Of a DNA stretch of 64,000 nucleotides, positions 18,482 to 27,842 are shown piece after piece; position 1 is the first letter of the stretch, and each line of letters opens with the position of its first letter. Source of the DNA: Streptomyces sp. ITFR-16 (GTDB taxonomy: Bacteria > Actinomycetota > Actinomycetes > Streptomycetales > Streptomycetaceae). The stretch lies in assembly GCF_031844705.1 (NCBI RefSeq), contig NZ_CP134609.1:6200001-6264000 (forward strand). The letters run 5' to 3'. Made by a program: the position numbers and the translations under genes. Below the pieces are notes generated by a model that worked only from the letters and a program-made list of their open reading frames with translations, was not told the origin of the DNA and made no database searches.

Positions 18482-20539
18482 ATGGCAGACCCCTCCAGCT
18501 ACCGCCCCAAGCCGGGACAGATCCCCGACTCCCCGGGGGTCTACAAATTCCGCGACGAGCACCGCCGGGTGATCTACGTCGGGAAGGCGAAGAGCCTGCG
18601 CCAGCGCCTGGCCAACTACTTCCAGGACCTCTCCGGCCTCCACCCGCGCACGCGCACGATGGTGACCACCGCCGCGTCCGTGGAGTGGACCGTGGTGTCC
18701 ACGGAGGTCGAGGCGCTCCAGCTCGAGTACTCCTGGATCAAGGAGTTCGACCCCCGGTTCAACGTCAAGTACCGCGACGACAAGAGCTATCCGTATCTCG
18801 CGGTCACGCTCAACGAGGAGTTCCCGCGCGTCCAGGTGATGCGCGGCGCCAAGAAGAAGGGCGTGCGCTACTTCGGTCCGTACGGGCACGCCTGGGCGAT
18901 CCGCGAGACGGTCGACCTGATGCTCCGCGTCTTCCCCGTCCGCACCTGCTCCGCCGGGGTCTTCAAGAACGCCGCCAGGACCGGCCGCCCCTGCCTCCTC
19001 GGCTACATCGGCAAGTGCTCGGCCCCCTGCGTCGGCCGCGTCACCCCCGAGGAGCACCGCGAACTGGCGGACGACTTCTGCGACTTCATGGCCGGCCGCA
19101 CCGGCACGTACATCCGCCGCCTGGAGAAGGACATGACGGCGGCGGCCGAGGAGATGGAGTACGAGCGGGCGGCGCGCCTGCGCGACGACGTCGAGGCGCT
19201 CAAGCGCGCCATGGAGAAGAGCGCCGTCGTGCTCGCCGACGCCACCGACGCCGACCTCATCGCGGTCGCCGAGGACGAGCTGGAGGCGGCCGTCCAGATC
19301 TTCCACGTCCGCGGCGGCCGGGTGCGCGGCCAGCGCGGCTGGGTCACCGACAAGGTGGAGAACGTCGACACCTCCGGCCTCGTCGAGCACGCCCTCCAGC
19401 AGCTGTACGGGGAGGAGAGCGGCGATTCCGTGCCCAAGGAGGTCCTGGTCCCGGCCCTGCCCGAGGACCCCGACGCGGTCTCCCAGTGGCTGGCGGACCG
19501 CCGGGGCTCCCAGGTCAGCCTGCGCATCCCGCAGCGCGGCGACAAGAAGGACCTGATGGCCACGGTCCAGCGCAACGCCCAGCAGGCCCTGGGGCTGCAC
19601 AAGACCAAGCGCGCCTCCGACCTCACCACCCGCTCCCGGGCGCTGGAGGAGATTGCCGAGGCGCTCGGCCTCGACACGGCCCCCCTGCGCATCGAGTGCT
19701 TCGACATCTCGCACCTCCAGGGCGACGACGTCGTGGCGTCCATGGTGGTCTTCGAGGACGGGCTGGCCCGCAAGGGGGAGTACCGCCGCTTCCAGATCAA
19801 GGGCTTCGAGGGCCAGGACGACGTCCGCTCGATGCACGAGGTGATCGGCCGGCGCTTCCGCCGCTACCTCCAGGAGAAGGAGCGGACGGGGGAGTGGGAG
19901 GAGACCCCCGCACCCGATGGAGCGGCAGCCGGCGGGCCCGCGCCCACGGGCCCCGCTCCCAGCGGCCCCGTGCCGGCCGCCGCCGACCCCGCCGGGCCCC
20001 GCGAGGACGACGGCCGGCCCAAGCGGTTCGCCTACCCGCCCCAGCTCCTCGTGGTCGACGGCGGGCAGCCCCAGGTCGCCGCCGCCAAGCGGGCCCTGGA
20101 CGAGCTGGGGATCGACGACATCGCCGTCTGCGGCCTCGCCAAGCGCCTCGAAGAGGTCTGGCTGCCCGACGACGACGACCCGGTGGTCCTGCCCCGCTCC
20201 AGCGAGGGCCTCTACCTCCTCCAGCGCATCCGCGACGAGGCCCACCGCTTCGCTATCGCCTACCAGCGCGCCAAACGGGCCAAGCGCATCCGCTCCAGCC
20301 CCCTGGACGCCGTCGCCGGACTCGGAGAGACCCGGAAACAGGCCCTGATCAAGCATTTCGGCTCCGTCAAGAAGCTGAGGCAGGCGACAATCGACGAGAT
20401 CTGCGAGGTTCCGGGGATAGGCCGCCGGACGGCGGAATCGGTGGCCGTCGCCCTCGCCGCGGCCGCCCCGGCCACGCCCGCCGTGAACACGGCCACAGGA
20501 GAGATCATTGAAGAGGACGACGGGGGCAGCACGACATGA
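18482..20539 (+). CDS. uvrC: UvrABC excinuclease subunit C
   Basis: A 685-residue dual-incision nuclease. In order: GIY-YIG domain (DSPGVYKFRD...VIYVGKAKSLRQRL, about residues 17-95), Cys-rich segment (TCSAGVFKNAARTGRPCLLGY, shown in part), UVR domain for UvrB binding (about 208-243), RNase H-like 5'-nuclease domain (ECFDISHLQGDDVV, LLVVDGGQPQ), and tandem helix-hairpin-helix motifs at the C-terminus (LGETRKQALIKHFGS, VPGIGRRTAESVAVAL). A Pro/Gly/Ala-rich insertion of about 37 residues (about 474-510) splits the nuclease domain, as is usual in Streptomyces. First gene of an overlapping operon with rapZ, yvcK and whiA. Confidence 0.97.
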   Translation: MADPSSYRPKPGQIPDSPGVYKFRDEHRRVIYVGKAKSLRQRLANYFQDLSGLHPRTRTMVTTAASVEWTVVSTEVEALQLEYSWIKEFDPRFNVKYRDDKSYPYLAVTLNEEFPRVQVMRGAKKKGVRYFGPYGHAWAIRETVDLMLRVFPVRTCSAGVFKNAARTGRPCLLGYIGKCSAPCVGRVTPEEHRELADDFCDFMAGRTGTYIRRLEKDMTAAAEEMEYERAARLRDDVEALKRAMEKSAVVLADATDADLIAVAEDELEAAVQIFHVRGGRVRGQRGWVTDKVENVDTSGLVEHALQQLYGEESGDSVPKEVLVPALPEDPDAVSQWLADRRGSQVSLRIPQRGDKKDLMATVQRNAQQALGLHKTKRASDLTTRSRALEEIAEALGLDTAPLRIECFDISHLQGDDVVASMVVFEDGLARKGEYRRFQIKGFEGQDDVRSMHEVIGRRFRRYLQEKERTGEWEETPAPDGAAAGGPAPTGPAPSGPVPAAADPAGPREDDGRPKRFAYPPQLLVVDGGQPQVAAAKRALDELGIDDIAVCGLAKRLEEVWLPDDDDPVVLPRSSEGLYLLQRIRDEAHRFAIAYQRAKRAKRIRSSPLDAVAGLGETRKQALIKHFGSVKKLRQATIDEICEVPGIGRRTAESVAVALAAAAPATPAVNTATGEIIEEDDGGSTT

Positions 20540-21516
20540 CCGAGCGCGACAATGAACACGGGCACGACGAACACGGGCACGACCGCACAGACCGAGCAGA
20601 CGGAGCAGCACACGTGAGTACGGGCACCTCGATCGAGACGGGCGACAGCGCGGTGGCCATCCCCGAGCTGGTGATCATCTCCGGCATGTCGGGCGCCGGG
20701 CGCAGCACCGCGGCCAAGTGTCTGGAGGACCTCGGCTGGTTCGTCGTCGACAACCTGCCGCCCGCGCTGATCCCCACCATGGTGGAGCTCGGCGCCCGCT
20801 CGCAGGGCAACGTGGCGCGGATCGCCGTCGTCGTCGACGTGCGCGGGCGCCGTTTCTTCGACAACCTCCGCGAGTCCCTCGCGGACCTGGAGGCCAAGGG
20901 CGTCACCCGGCGCATCGTCTTCCTGGAGTCCTCCGACGACGCGCTGGTGCGCCGCTTCGAGTCGGTCCGGCGCCCGCACCCCCTCCAGGGCGACGGCCGC
21001 ATCGTCGACGGCATCGCCGCCGAGCGCGACCTGCTGCGCGAGCTGCGCGGCGACGCCGACCTGGTGATCGACACCTCCAGCCTCAACGTGCACGAGCTGC
21101 GCGCCAAGATGGACGCCCAGTTCGCGGGCGACGAGGAGCCCGAGCTCCGCGCCACGGTGATGTCCTTCGGCTTCAAGTACGGGCTGCCCGTCGATGCCGA
21201 CCTGGTGGTGGACTGCCGCTTCCTGCCCAACCCGCACTGGGTCCCGGAGCTGCGCCCCTTCACCGGCCTCAACGAGGAGGTGTCCGCGTACGTCTTCGAC
21301 CAGCCGGGCGCCAAGGAGTTCCTCAACCAGTACACCGAGCTGCTCCAGCTGGTCGCCGCGGGCTACCGCCGCGAGGGCAAGCGCTATGTGACCATCGCCG
21401 TCGGCTGTACGGGCGGCAAGCACCGCTCCGTGGCCATGTCGGAGAAGCTGGCGGCCCGGCTCGCCACCGAGGGGATCGAGACCGTGCTCGTCCACCGGGA
21501 CATGGGGCGCGAGTGA
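20536..21516 (+). CDS. rapZ: RapZ/YvcJ-family nucleotide-binding protein
   Basis: A 326-residue P-loop protein. In E. coli RapZ binds a small RNA controlling GlmS; in actinobacteria the RNA target is unknown. Walker A is GMSGAGRST (about residues 50-58), with Arg in place of the usual Lys. The conserved C-terminal RNA/ligand-binding domain is complete: FGFKYGLP, DCRFLPNPHW, VAVGCTGGKHRSV-like IAVGCTGGKHRSVAMSE. The start overlaps the uvrC stop by 4 bases, giving an unusual His/Glu/Asp-rich leader (EHGHDEHGHD). GTG 20614, with GGAG upstream, would remove it and give VSTGTSIETG. Confidence 0.93.
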   Translation: MTERDNEHGHDEHGHDRTDRADGAAHVSTGTSIETGDSAVAIPELVIISGMSGAGRSTAAKCLEDLGWFVVDNLPPALIPTMVELGARSQGNVARIAVVVDVRGRRFFDNLRESLADLEAKGVTRRIVFLESSDDALVRRFESVRRPHPLQGDGRIVDGIAAERDLLRELRGDADLVIDTSSLNVHELRAKMDAQFAGDEEPELRATVMSFGFKYGLPVDADLVVDCRFLPNPHWVPELRPFTGLNEEVSAYVFDQPGAKEFLNQYTELLQLVAAGYRREGKRYVTIAVGCTGGKHRSVAMSEKLAARLATEGIETVLVHRDMGRE

Positions 21517-22544
21517 CCAGTCGCAATCTGCGTCTGCGCCGGCTGCGCAGGGGCACGCCCCTGTCCGGCCGCAAGCGCGGCGCGCAGCCCAAGGTCGTCG
21601 CGCTCGGCGGCGGCATGGGCCTGTCCGCCTCCCTCACCGCCCTGCGGCGGATCACCGGCGACCTGACCGCGGTGGTCACGGTCGCCGACGACGGCGGATC
21701 CAGCGGCCGGCTCCGCGAGGAGCTGGGCGTGCTGCCCCCGGGCGACCTGCGCAAGGCGCTGGCCGCCCTGTGCGGCGACGACGAGTGGGGCCGGACCTGG
21801 TCCCAGGTCATCCAGCACCGCTTCCAGTCCAAGGGAGACCTGCACGAGCACGCGGTCGGCAACCTGCTGATCGTCGCCCTGTGGGAACAGCTCGGCGACC
21901 ACGTCCAGGCCCTCGACCTGGTCGGCAAGCTCCTCGGCGCGCACGGCAGGGTGCTGCCCATGTCCGCCGTGCCGCTGGAGCTCCAGGCGCTCGTCAAGGG
22001 GCACGACCCCGAGCGCCCGGAGGACGTGGACACCGTGCGCGGCCAGGCCACGGTGGCGCTCACCCCCGGCGAGGTCCAGTCGGTGCACGTGGTGCCCGCC
22101 GACCCGCCGGCCGTCCCCGAGGCGGTCGCCGCCGTGCTGGACGCGGACTGGGTGGTGCTCGGCCCCGGCTCCTGGTTCTCCTCGGTCATCCCGCATCTGC
22201 TCGTCCCCGATCTGCTCGACGCGCTGATCGAAACGAAGGCCCGCAAGGTCCTCTCGCTGAACCTCGCGCCGCAACCCGGTGAAACAGAGGGCTTCTCTCC
22301 GCAGCGTCATTTGGAGGTTTTGGGACGACACGCCCCTAAACTCGCCTTGGACGTGGTGCTGGCCGACGAGGCCGCCGTGCCCGACCGCGAGTCCCTCGCC
22401 GACGCCGCAAAACGGCTCGGTGCCGCGGTCGAGCTGGCGCCGGTGGCCTCACCCGACGGCGTTCCGATTCATGATCCGGAGCTGTTGGCCGCCGCGTACG
22501 ACCGTATTTTTCGGATGCATGGAAGGATCGGCCCATGGCGATGA
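21513..22544 (+). CDS. yvcK: YvcK/CofD-family gluconeogenesis and cell-shape factor
   Basis: A 343-residue UDP-sugar/NAD-binding protein of the YvcK family, needed in Bacillus and mycobacteria for growth on gluconeogenic carbon and for cell-envelope integrity. Visible: KVVALGGGMGLSASL near residue 27, TVADDGGSSGRLREELGVLPPGDLRKALAAL, and WVVLGPGSWFSSVIPHLLVPDL. GTG 21513 overlaps the rapZ stop (GTGA) and shows translational coupling. It starts with a basic RLRRLRRG stretch. The RapZ-YvcK-WhiA order is conserved in many Gram-positives. Confidence 0.94.
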   Translation: MTSRNLRLRRLRRGTPLSGRKRGAQPKVVALGGGMGLSASLTALRRITGDLTAVVTVADDGGSSGRLREELGVLPPGDLRKALAALCGDDEWGRTWSQVIQHRFQSKGDLHEHAVGNLLIVALWEQLGDHVQALDLVGKLLGAHGRVLPMSAVPLELQALVKGHDPERPEDVDTVRGQATVALTPGEVQSVHVVPADPPAVPEAVAAVLDADWVVLGPGSWFSSVIPHLLVPDLLDALIETKARKVLSLNLAPQPGETEGFSPQRHLEVLGRHAPKLALDVVLADEAAVPDRESLADAAKRLGAAVELAPVASPDGVPIHDPELLAAAYDRIFRMHGRIGPWR

Positions 22545-23524
22545 CGCCAGCGGTGAAGGACGAAATCTCTCGGCTTCCCGTGACCCGGACCTGCTGCAGG
22601 AAGGCAGAGGTCTCGGCGATTCTTCGGTTCGCGGGTGGACTGCACCTGGTGAGCGGCCGGATTGTGATCGAGGCGGAGCTGGACACCGCGATGGCGGCGC
22701 GCCGGCTCAAGCGGGACATTCTCGAGATCTTCGGGCACAGCTCGGAGCTGATCGTGATGGCCCCCGGCGGCCTGCGGCGCGGTTCGCGCTATGTCGTACG
22801 GGTGGTGGCCGGCGGAGACCAGCTGGCGCGCCAGACGGGCCTGGTGGACGGCCGCGGCCGTCCCATCCGCGGACTTCCCCCGCAGGTGGTCTCGGGGGCC
22901 ACCTGCGACGCCGAGGCCGCCTGGCGCGGGGCCTTTCTGGCGCACGGCTCGCTGACCGAGCCGGGGCGCTCCTCCTCGCTGGAGGTGACCTGCCCGGGCC
23001 CGGAGGCGGCGCTCGCGCTGGTCGGCGCCGCCCGCAGGCTCTCCATCGCGGCGAAGGCCCGCGAGGTGCGCGGGGTGGACCGCGTCGTCGTCCGCGACGG
23101 CGACGCGATCGGCGCCCTGCTCACCCGGCTCGGCGCCCATGAGTCGGTGCTGGCCTGGGAGGAGCGGCGGATGCGGCGCGAGGTCCGCGCCACCGCCAAC
23201 CGCCTCGCCAACTTCGACGACGCGAACCTGCGCCGCTCCGCCCGCGCCGCCGTCGCCGCGGGTGCCCGGGTGGGGCGCGCGCTGGAGATCCTGGGCGAGG
23301 AGGTCCCCGAGCACCTCGCCGCCGCCGGACGGCTGCGCATGGAGCACAAGCAGGCCTCCCTGGAGGAGCTGGGCGCCCTCGCCGACCCGCCGCTGACCAA
23401 GGACGCCGTCGCGGGCCGGATCCGCCGGCTCCTGGCGATGGCCGACAAGCGGGCCCAGGACCTGGGTATCCCCGGCACCGAGTCCACCCTCAGTGAAGAG
23501 CTGGCCGACGGTCTGGTCGGCTGA
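22535..23524 (+). CDS. whiA: Sporulation transcription factor WhiA
   Basis: A 329-residue protein with an N-terminal LAGLIDADG homing-endonuclease-like domain that has lost catalysis (CCRKAEVSAILRFAGGLHL, then AAWRGAFLAHGSLTEPG) and a C-terminal HTH (LEELGALADPPLTKDAVAGRIRRLLAMAD, given in part). WhiA acts with WhiB to start sporulation septation in aerial hyphae and activates ftsZ and ftsK. The start overlaps yvcK by 10 bases with AAGGA upstream. Its presence is strong support for a sporulating actinomycete. Confidence 0.96.
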   Translation: MAMTPAVKDEISRLPVTRTCCRKAEVSAILRFAGGLHLVSGRIVIEAELDTAMAARRLKRDILEIFGHSSELIVMAPGGLRRGSRYVVRVVAGGDQLARQTGLVDGRGRPIRGLPPQVVSGATCDAEAAWRGAFLAHGSLTEPGRSSSLEVTCPGPEAALALVGAARRLSIAAKAREVRGVDRVVVRDGDAIGALLTRLGAHESVLAWEERRMRREVRATANRLANFDDANLRRSARAAVAAGARVGRALEILGEEVPEHLAAAGRLRMEHKQASLEELGALADPPLTKDAVAGRIRRLLAMADKRAQDLGIPGTESTLSEELADGLVG

Positions 23525-23617
23525 TCCGCGTCCCCGCCGACGAGCCGCGGCGGGAACGCGCCACGCACCCGCGGGTGTTGACGCTGCGTAATCGTCGCAG
23601 CCGGTGGCACCGGACAA

Positions 23618-23657
23618 CCGCAGGCCCGTACTCCTACTGGGGAGTACGGGCCTGCGG
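23618..23657 (+). terminator. whiA operon terminator
   Basis: A perfect 17-base inverted repeat (CCGCAGGCCCGTACTCC, 23618-23634, complement 23641-23657) with a 6-base loop, followed by a short CGTCTT. It isolates the uvrC-whiA operon from gap. Confidence 0.85.
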
Positions 23658-23782
23658 CCGTCTTACGGCCCCGCTCGATGTCACCCCGAGGGCTCCGGAG
23701 AGGTAGGGTCGGAGGCGGTCGGGGACATCCCATACAACTCGCCGGCGTCGAAAACCGGCGTACCTAACGAGGAGATCGGTTC

Positions 23783-24793
<1,011 letters not shown>

Positions 24794-24826
24794 CCGCTGG
24801 TCCGGCAGGCACCTCGATGTGAGCAC

Positions 24827-24864
24827 GGGGCTCGAACAGCGCAACGCGGCGCCGTTCGAGCCCC
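24827..24864 (+). terminator. Hairpin between gap and pgk
   Basis: An 11-base inverted repeat (GGGGCTCGAAC, 24827-24837, complement 24854-24864) with a 16-base loop, 33 bases after the gap stop. It may partially terminate so that gap is made in excess over pgk-tpiA. Confidence 0.6.
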
Positions 24865-24901
24865 CTCGCATGCGCCCCCGTCCTCCTAGGAGTCCAGACA
24901 G

Positions 24902-26113
24902 ATGAAGACGATCGACGAACTTCTCGCCGAAGGGGTCACCGGCAAGCGCGTATTCGTCCGCGCCGACCTCAACGTGCCGCTGAGCGGCACCACCATCACC
25001 GACGACGGCCGGATCCGCGCCGTCGCGCCGACCGTCCGCAAGCTGGCCGAGGCCGGCGCCCGGGTCGTTGTCGCCTCGCACCTGGGCCGCCCCAAGGGCG
25101 CCCCGGACCCGGCGTTCTCGCTGGCCCCCGCCGCCGCCCGCCTCGGCGAGCTGCTGGGGACCGATGTGGCCTTCGCGACCGACACCGTCGGCGAGTCCGC
25201 CCGCGCCACGGTCGCCGCCCTCACCGACGGCCAGGTCGCCGTCATCGAGAACCTCCGCTTCAACCCCGGCGAGACGTCGAAGGACGACGCCGAGCGCGGC
25301 GCGTTCGCCGACCAGCTGGCCGAGCTCGCCGACCTGTACGTGGGCGACGGCTTCGGCGCCGTGCACCGCAAGCACGCCTCGGTCTTCGACCTCCCGGCCC
25401 GGCTCCCGCACGCCGCGGGCGACCTGATCGCCACCGAGGTCGGCGTCCTGAAGAAGCTCACCGACGACGTCCAGCGGCCCTACGCGGTCGTGCTCGGCGG
25501 CGCCAAGGTCTCCGACAAGCTCGGGGTCATCGACCACCTGCTGGAGCGGGCCGACCGCATCCTCATCGGCGGCGGCATGGCGTACACCTTCCTCAAGGCC
25601 CAGGGCCACGAGGTCGGCAGCTCGCTGCTCCAGGAGGACCAGATCCCGGCCGTGCAGGAGTACCTCGCCCGCGCCGAGGCGAAGGGCGTGGAGTTCGTGC
25701 TCCCCGTCGACGTCGTGGTCGCGCCGGAGTTCCCGGACCTCAAGACCAAGGCCCCGGCCCACCCCACCACCGTCGCCGCCGACGCCATGCCGGCCGGCCA
25801 GATGGGTCTGGACAACGGGCCGGAGACCAACAAGCTCTACGCATCGAAGCTCGCCGACGCGGCCACCGTCTTCTGGAACGGCCCGATGGGCGTCTTCGAG
25901 CACCCCGACTTCGCCGAGGGCACCCGGGCCGTCGCCCAGGCCCTCGTCGACTCCTCGGGCTTCAGCGTGGTCGGCGGTGGCGACTCCGCCGCGGCCGTCC
26001 GCATCCTGGGCTTCGACGAGAACGCGTTCGGACACATCTCGACCGGTGGCGGTGCCAGCCTCGAATACCTCGAGGGCAAGACGCTTCCCGGCCTCGCCGC
26101 ACTGGAGGACTGA
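24902..26113 (+). CDS. pgk: Phosphoglycerate kinase
   Basis: A 403-residue monomeric glycolytic kinase that makes ATP from 1,3-bisphosphoglycerate. Motifs: KRVFVRADLNVPL, the substrate-binding SHLGRPKG, the hinge region VLGGAKVSDKLGV, WNGPMGVFE, and the nucleotide-binding VVGGGDSAAAV with GHISTGGGASLEYLEGK at the end. ATG 24902 follows CCTAGGAGT, a good ribosome-binding site. Ends 6 bases before tpiA. Confidence 0.98.
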   Translation: MKTIDELLAEGVTGKRVFVRADLNVPLSGTTITDDGRIRAVAPTVRKLAEAGARVVVASHLGRPKGAPDPAFSLAPAAARLGELLGTDVAFATDTVGESARATVAALTDGQVAVIENLRFNPGETSKDDAERGAFADQLAELADLYVGDGFGAVHRKHASVFDLPARLPHAAGDLIATEVGVLKKLTDDVQRPYAVVLGGAKVSDKLGVIDHLLERADRILIGGGMAYTFLKAQGHEVGSSLLQEDQIPAVQEYLARAEAKGVEFVLPVDVVVAPEFPDLKTKAPAHPTTVAADAMPAGQMGLDNGPETNKLYASKLADAATVFWNGPMGVFEHPDFAEGTRAVAQALVDSSGFSVVGGGDSAAAVRILGFDENAFGHISTGGGASLEYLEGKTLPGLAALED

Positions 26114-26119
26114 CCTTTC

Positions 26120-26908
26120 ATGACTGCTACCGCCCAAGGCCGGACCCCGCTGATGGCGGGCAACTGGAAGATGAACCTCAACCACCTCGAGGCCATCGCA
26201 CACGTCCAGAAGCTCGCCTTCGCCCTGGCCGACAAGGACTACGACGCCGTCGAGGTCGCTGTCCTGCCGCCCTTCACCGACCTGCGCTCCGTGCAGACGC
26301 TGGTCGACGGCGACAAGCTGAAGATCAAGTACGGCGCCCAGGACATCTCGGCGCACGACTCCGGCGCGTACACCGGTGAGATCTCCGGCCCCATGCTCGC
26401 CAAGCTGAAGTGCACCTATGTCGCCGTCGGCCACAGCGAGCGCCGCCAGTACCACGCGGAGACCGACGAGGTCTGCAACGCCAAGGTGAAGGCCGCGTAC
26501 AAGCACGGCCTGACCCCGATCCTGTGCGTCGGTGAGGGTCTGGACGTCCGCAAGGCCGGCGACCAGGTCGCGTACACCCTCGCCCAGCTCGACGGCGCGC
26601 TGAAGGACATCCCGGCCGAGCAGGCCGAGTCCATCGTGATCGCCTACGAGCCGGTCTGGGCCATCGGCACCGGCGAGGTCGCCACCCCCGAGGACGCGCA
26701 GGAGGTCTGCGGTGCGATCCGCGGCCGCCTCGCCGAGCTGTACTCGCAGGAGCTGGCCGACGCGGTCCGCATCCAGTACGGCGGCTCGGTCAAGTCCGGC
26801 AATGTCGCCGCGATCATGGCGCAGCCCGATGTGGACGGTGCGCTGATCGGCGGCGCCGCGCTGGACGCCGACGAGTTCGTCAAGATCGTCCGCTTCCGCG
26901 ACCAGTGA
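26120..26908 (+). CDS. tpiA: Triosephosphate isomerase
   Basis: A 262-residue TIM-barrel enzyme interconverting dihydroxyacetone phosphate and glyceraldehyde-3-phosphate. AGNWKMN carries the catalytic Lys, VGHSERR the catalytic His, AYEPVWAIGTG the catalytic Glu and loop 6, and YGGSVKSGN with IGGAALDADEFV the phosphate-binding end. Six bases after pgk, so co-transcribed and probably translationally coupled. Confidence 0.98.
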   Translation: MTATAQGRTPLMAGNWKMNLNHLEAIAHVQKLAFALADKDYDAVEVAVLPPFTDLRSVQTLVDGDKLKIKYGAQDISAHDSGAYTGEISGPMLAKLKCTYVAVGHSERRQYHAETDEVCNAKVKAAYKHGLTPILCVGEGLDVRKAGDQVAYTLAQLDGALKDIPAEQAESIVIAYEPVWAIGTGEVATPEDAQEVCGAIRGRLAELYSQELADAVRIQYGGSVKSGNVAAIMAQPDVDGALIGGAALDADEFVKIVRFRDQ

Positions 26909-26940
26909 GTATGCGGTAGCGCGGATCCGTCGTACCCTTG

Positions 26941-26977
26941 CGGGGGCCGAGGAGGGCAGCCTCCCGGCCCCCGTTGT
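26941..26977 (+). terminator. tpiA terminator
   Basis: A GC-rich hairpin (CGGGGGCC pairing with GGCCCCCG, extended by GGAGG with CCTCC after one mismatch) followed by TTGTT, 33 bases past the tpiA stop. Confidence 0.75.
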
Positions 26978-27018
26978 TCGCACATGCAGTCAGGATTTCC
27001 GGAAAGTAGGGACCAGCC

Positions 27019-27255
27019 GTGATTTTGGGGTTCGAGATCGCCCTGATCGTCTTCAGCCTGCTGCTGATGCTGCTGGTGCTGATGCACAAGGGAAAGGGCG
27101 GCGGCCTCTCCGACATGTTCGGTGGCGGCATGCAGTCCTCCGTCGGCGGTTCCTCGGTCGCCGAGCGGAACCTCGACCGGATCACCGTGGTGGTCGGTCT
27201 GGGCTGGTTCGCGTGCATCGTGGTGCTTGGTCTGCTCATCAAGCTGGACAACTGA
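27019..27255 (+). CDS. secG: Preprotein translocase subunit SecG
   Basis: A 78-residue inner-membrane subunit that assists SecYE-SecA translocation. Two hydrophobic helices (FEIALIVFSLLLMLLVLMH and ITVVVGLGWFACIVVLGLLI) flank the conserved Gly-rich loop GKGGGLSDMFGGG. GTG 27019 is preceded by AAAGTAGGGA. Its place downstream of tpiA is the usual position in Gram-positive bacteria. Confidence 0.95.
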   Translation: MILGFEIALIVFSLLLMLLVLMHKGKGGGLSDMFGGGMQSSVGGSSVAERNLDRITVVVGLGWFACIVVLGLLIKLDN

Positions 27256-27364
27256 CCCGTCGTACGCGATTCCCGGTGAGGGTGTAACTCCTTTCACTGG
27301 ACGCGCGTTGGGCCTTACGTAGACTGGGGCATCTTCGAGCACCATCACGCAGGGAGTTACGACC

Positions 27365-27700
27365 GTGGCAAGTGGCAACGCGATCCGGGGAAGCCGGGTC
27401 GGAGCGGGGCCGATGGGGGAGGCCGAGCGCGGCGAGTCCGCGCCACGCGCCCGCATCTCCTTCTGGTGCTCGAACGGGCACGAGACGCAGCCGAGCTTCG
27501 CCCATGACGCGCAGGTACCGGAGACCTGGGACTGCCCGCGCTGTGGATTCCCGGCCGGCCAGGACCGGGACAGCCCGCCGGACCCGCCCCGCACCGAGCC
27601 GTACAAGACGCACCTCGCGTACGTACGCGAGCGGCGCAGTGACGCGGACGGCGAGGCGATCCTCGCCGAGGCCCTGGCGAAACTCCGCGGCGAGATCTGA
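27365..27700 (+). CDS. RbpA-family RNA polymerase-binding protein
   Basis: A 111-residue small protein that fits the RbpA family, which binds the primary sigma factor and RNA polymerase and stimulates transcription. The N-terminal GNAIRGSRVGAGP, a core with CSNGH and CPRCG that can form a zinc site, and the C-terminal sigma-interacting helix THLAYVRERRSDADGEAILAEAL are visible. The usual housekeeping RbpA has THWDMLxERR here, so this looks like a paralogue. It is conserved beside secG in Streptomyces from memory. GTG 27365 follows AGGGAG. Confidence 0.8.
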   Translation: MASGNAIRGSRVGAGPMGEAERGESAPRARISFWCSNGHETQPSFAHDAQVPETWDCPRCGFPAGQDRDSPPDPPRTEPYKTHLAYVRERRSDADGEAILAEALAKLRGEI

Positions 27701-27708
27701 ATCGTTCA

Positions 27709-27739
27709 CCGGCCGGACACCCCACGGGTGCCCGGCCGG
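27709..27739 (+). terminator. Terminator after the RbpA-like gene
   Basis: CCGGCCGG-A-CACC pairs with GGTG-C-CCGGCCGG with one mismatch, a compact hairpin 8 bases after the stop. Confidence 0.65.
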
Positions 27740-27842
27740 AATGCTTCTGCCGTGCCGCAGCCCGCCGTTGTGCCGTCCGGCCGCCTGATCAATTAGGTTG
27801 GAGGGGCAGCGGGGAACTGCGGTTACGAGAAGAAGTGGGCTG

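Noticed and set aside
20536..20613. Small separate gene or repeat array in the EHGHD region
   Set aside because: Only two copies of the repeated unit, in frame with rapZ; explained as its leader or untranslated sequence.
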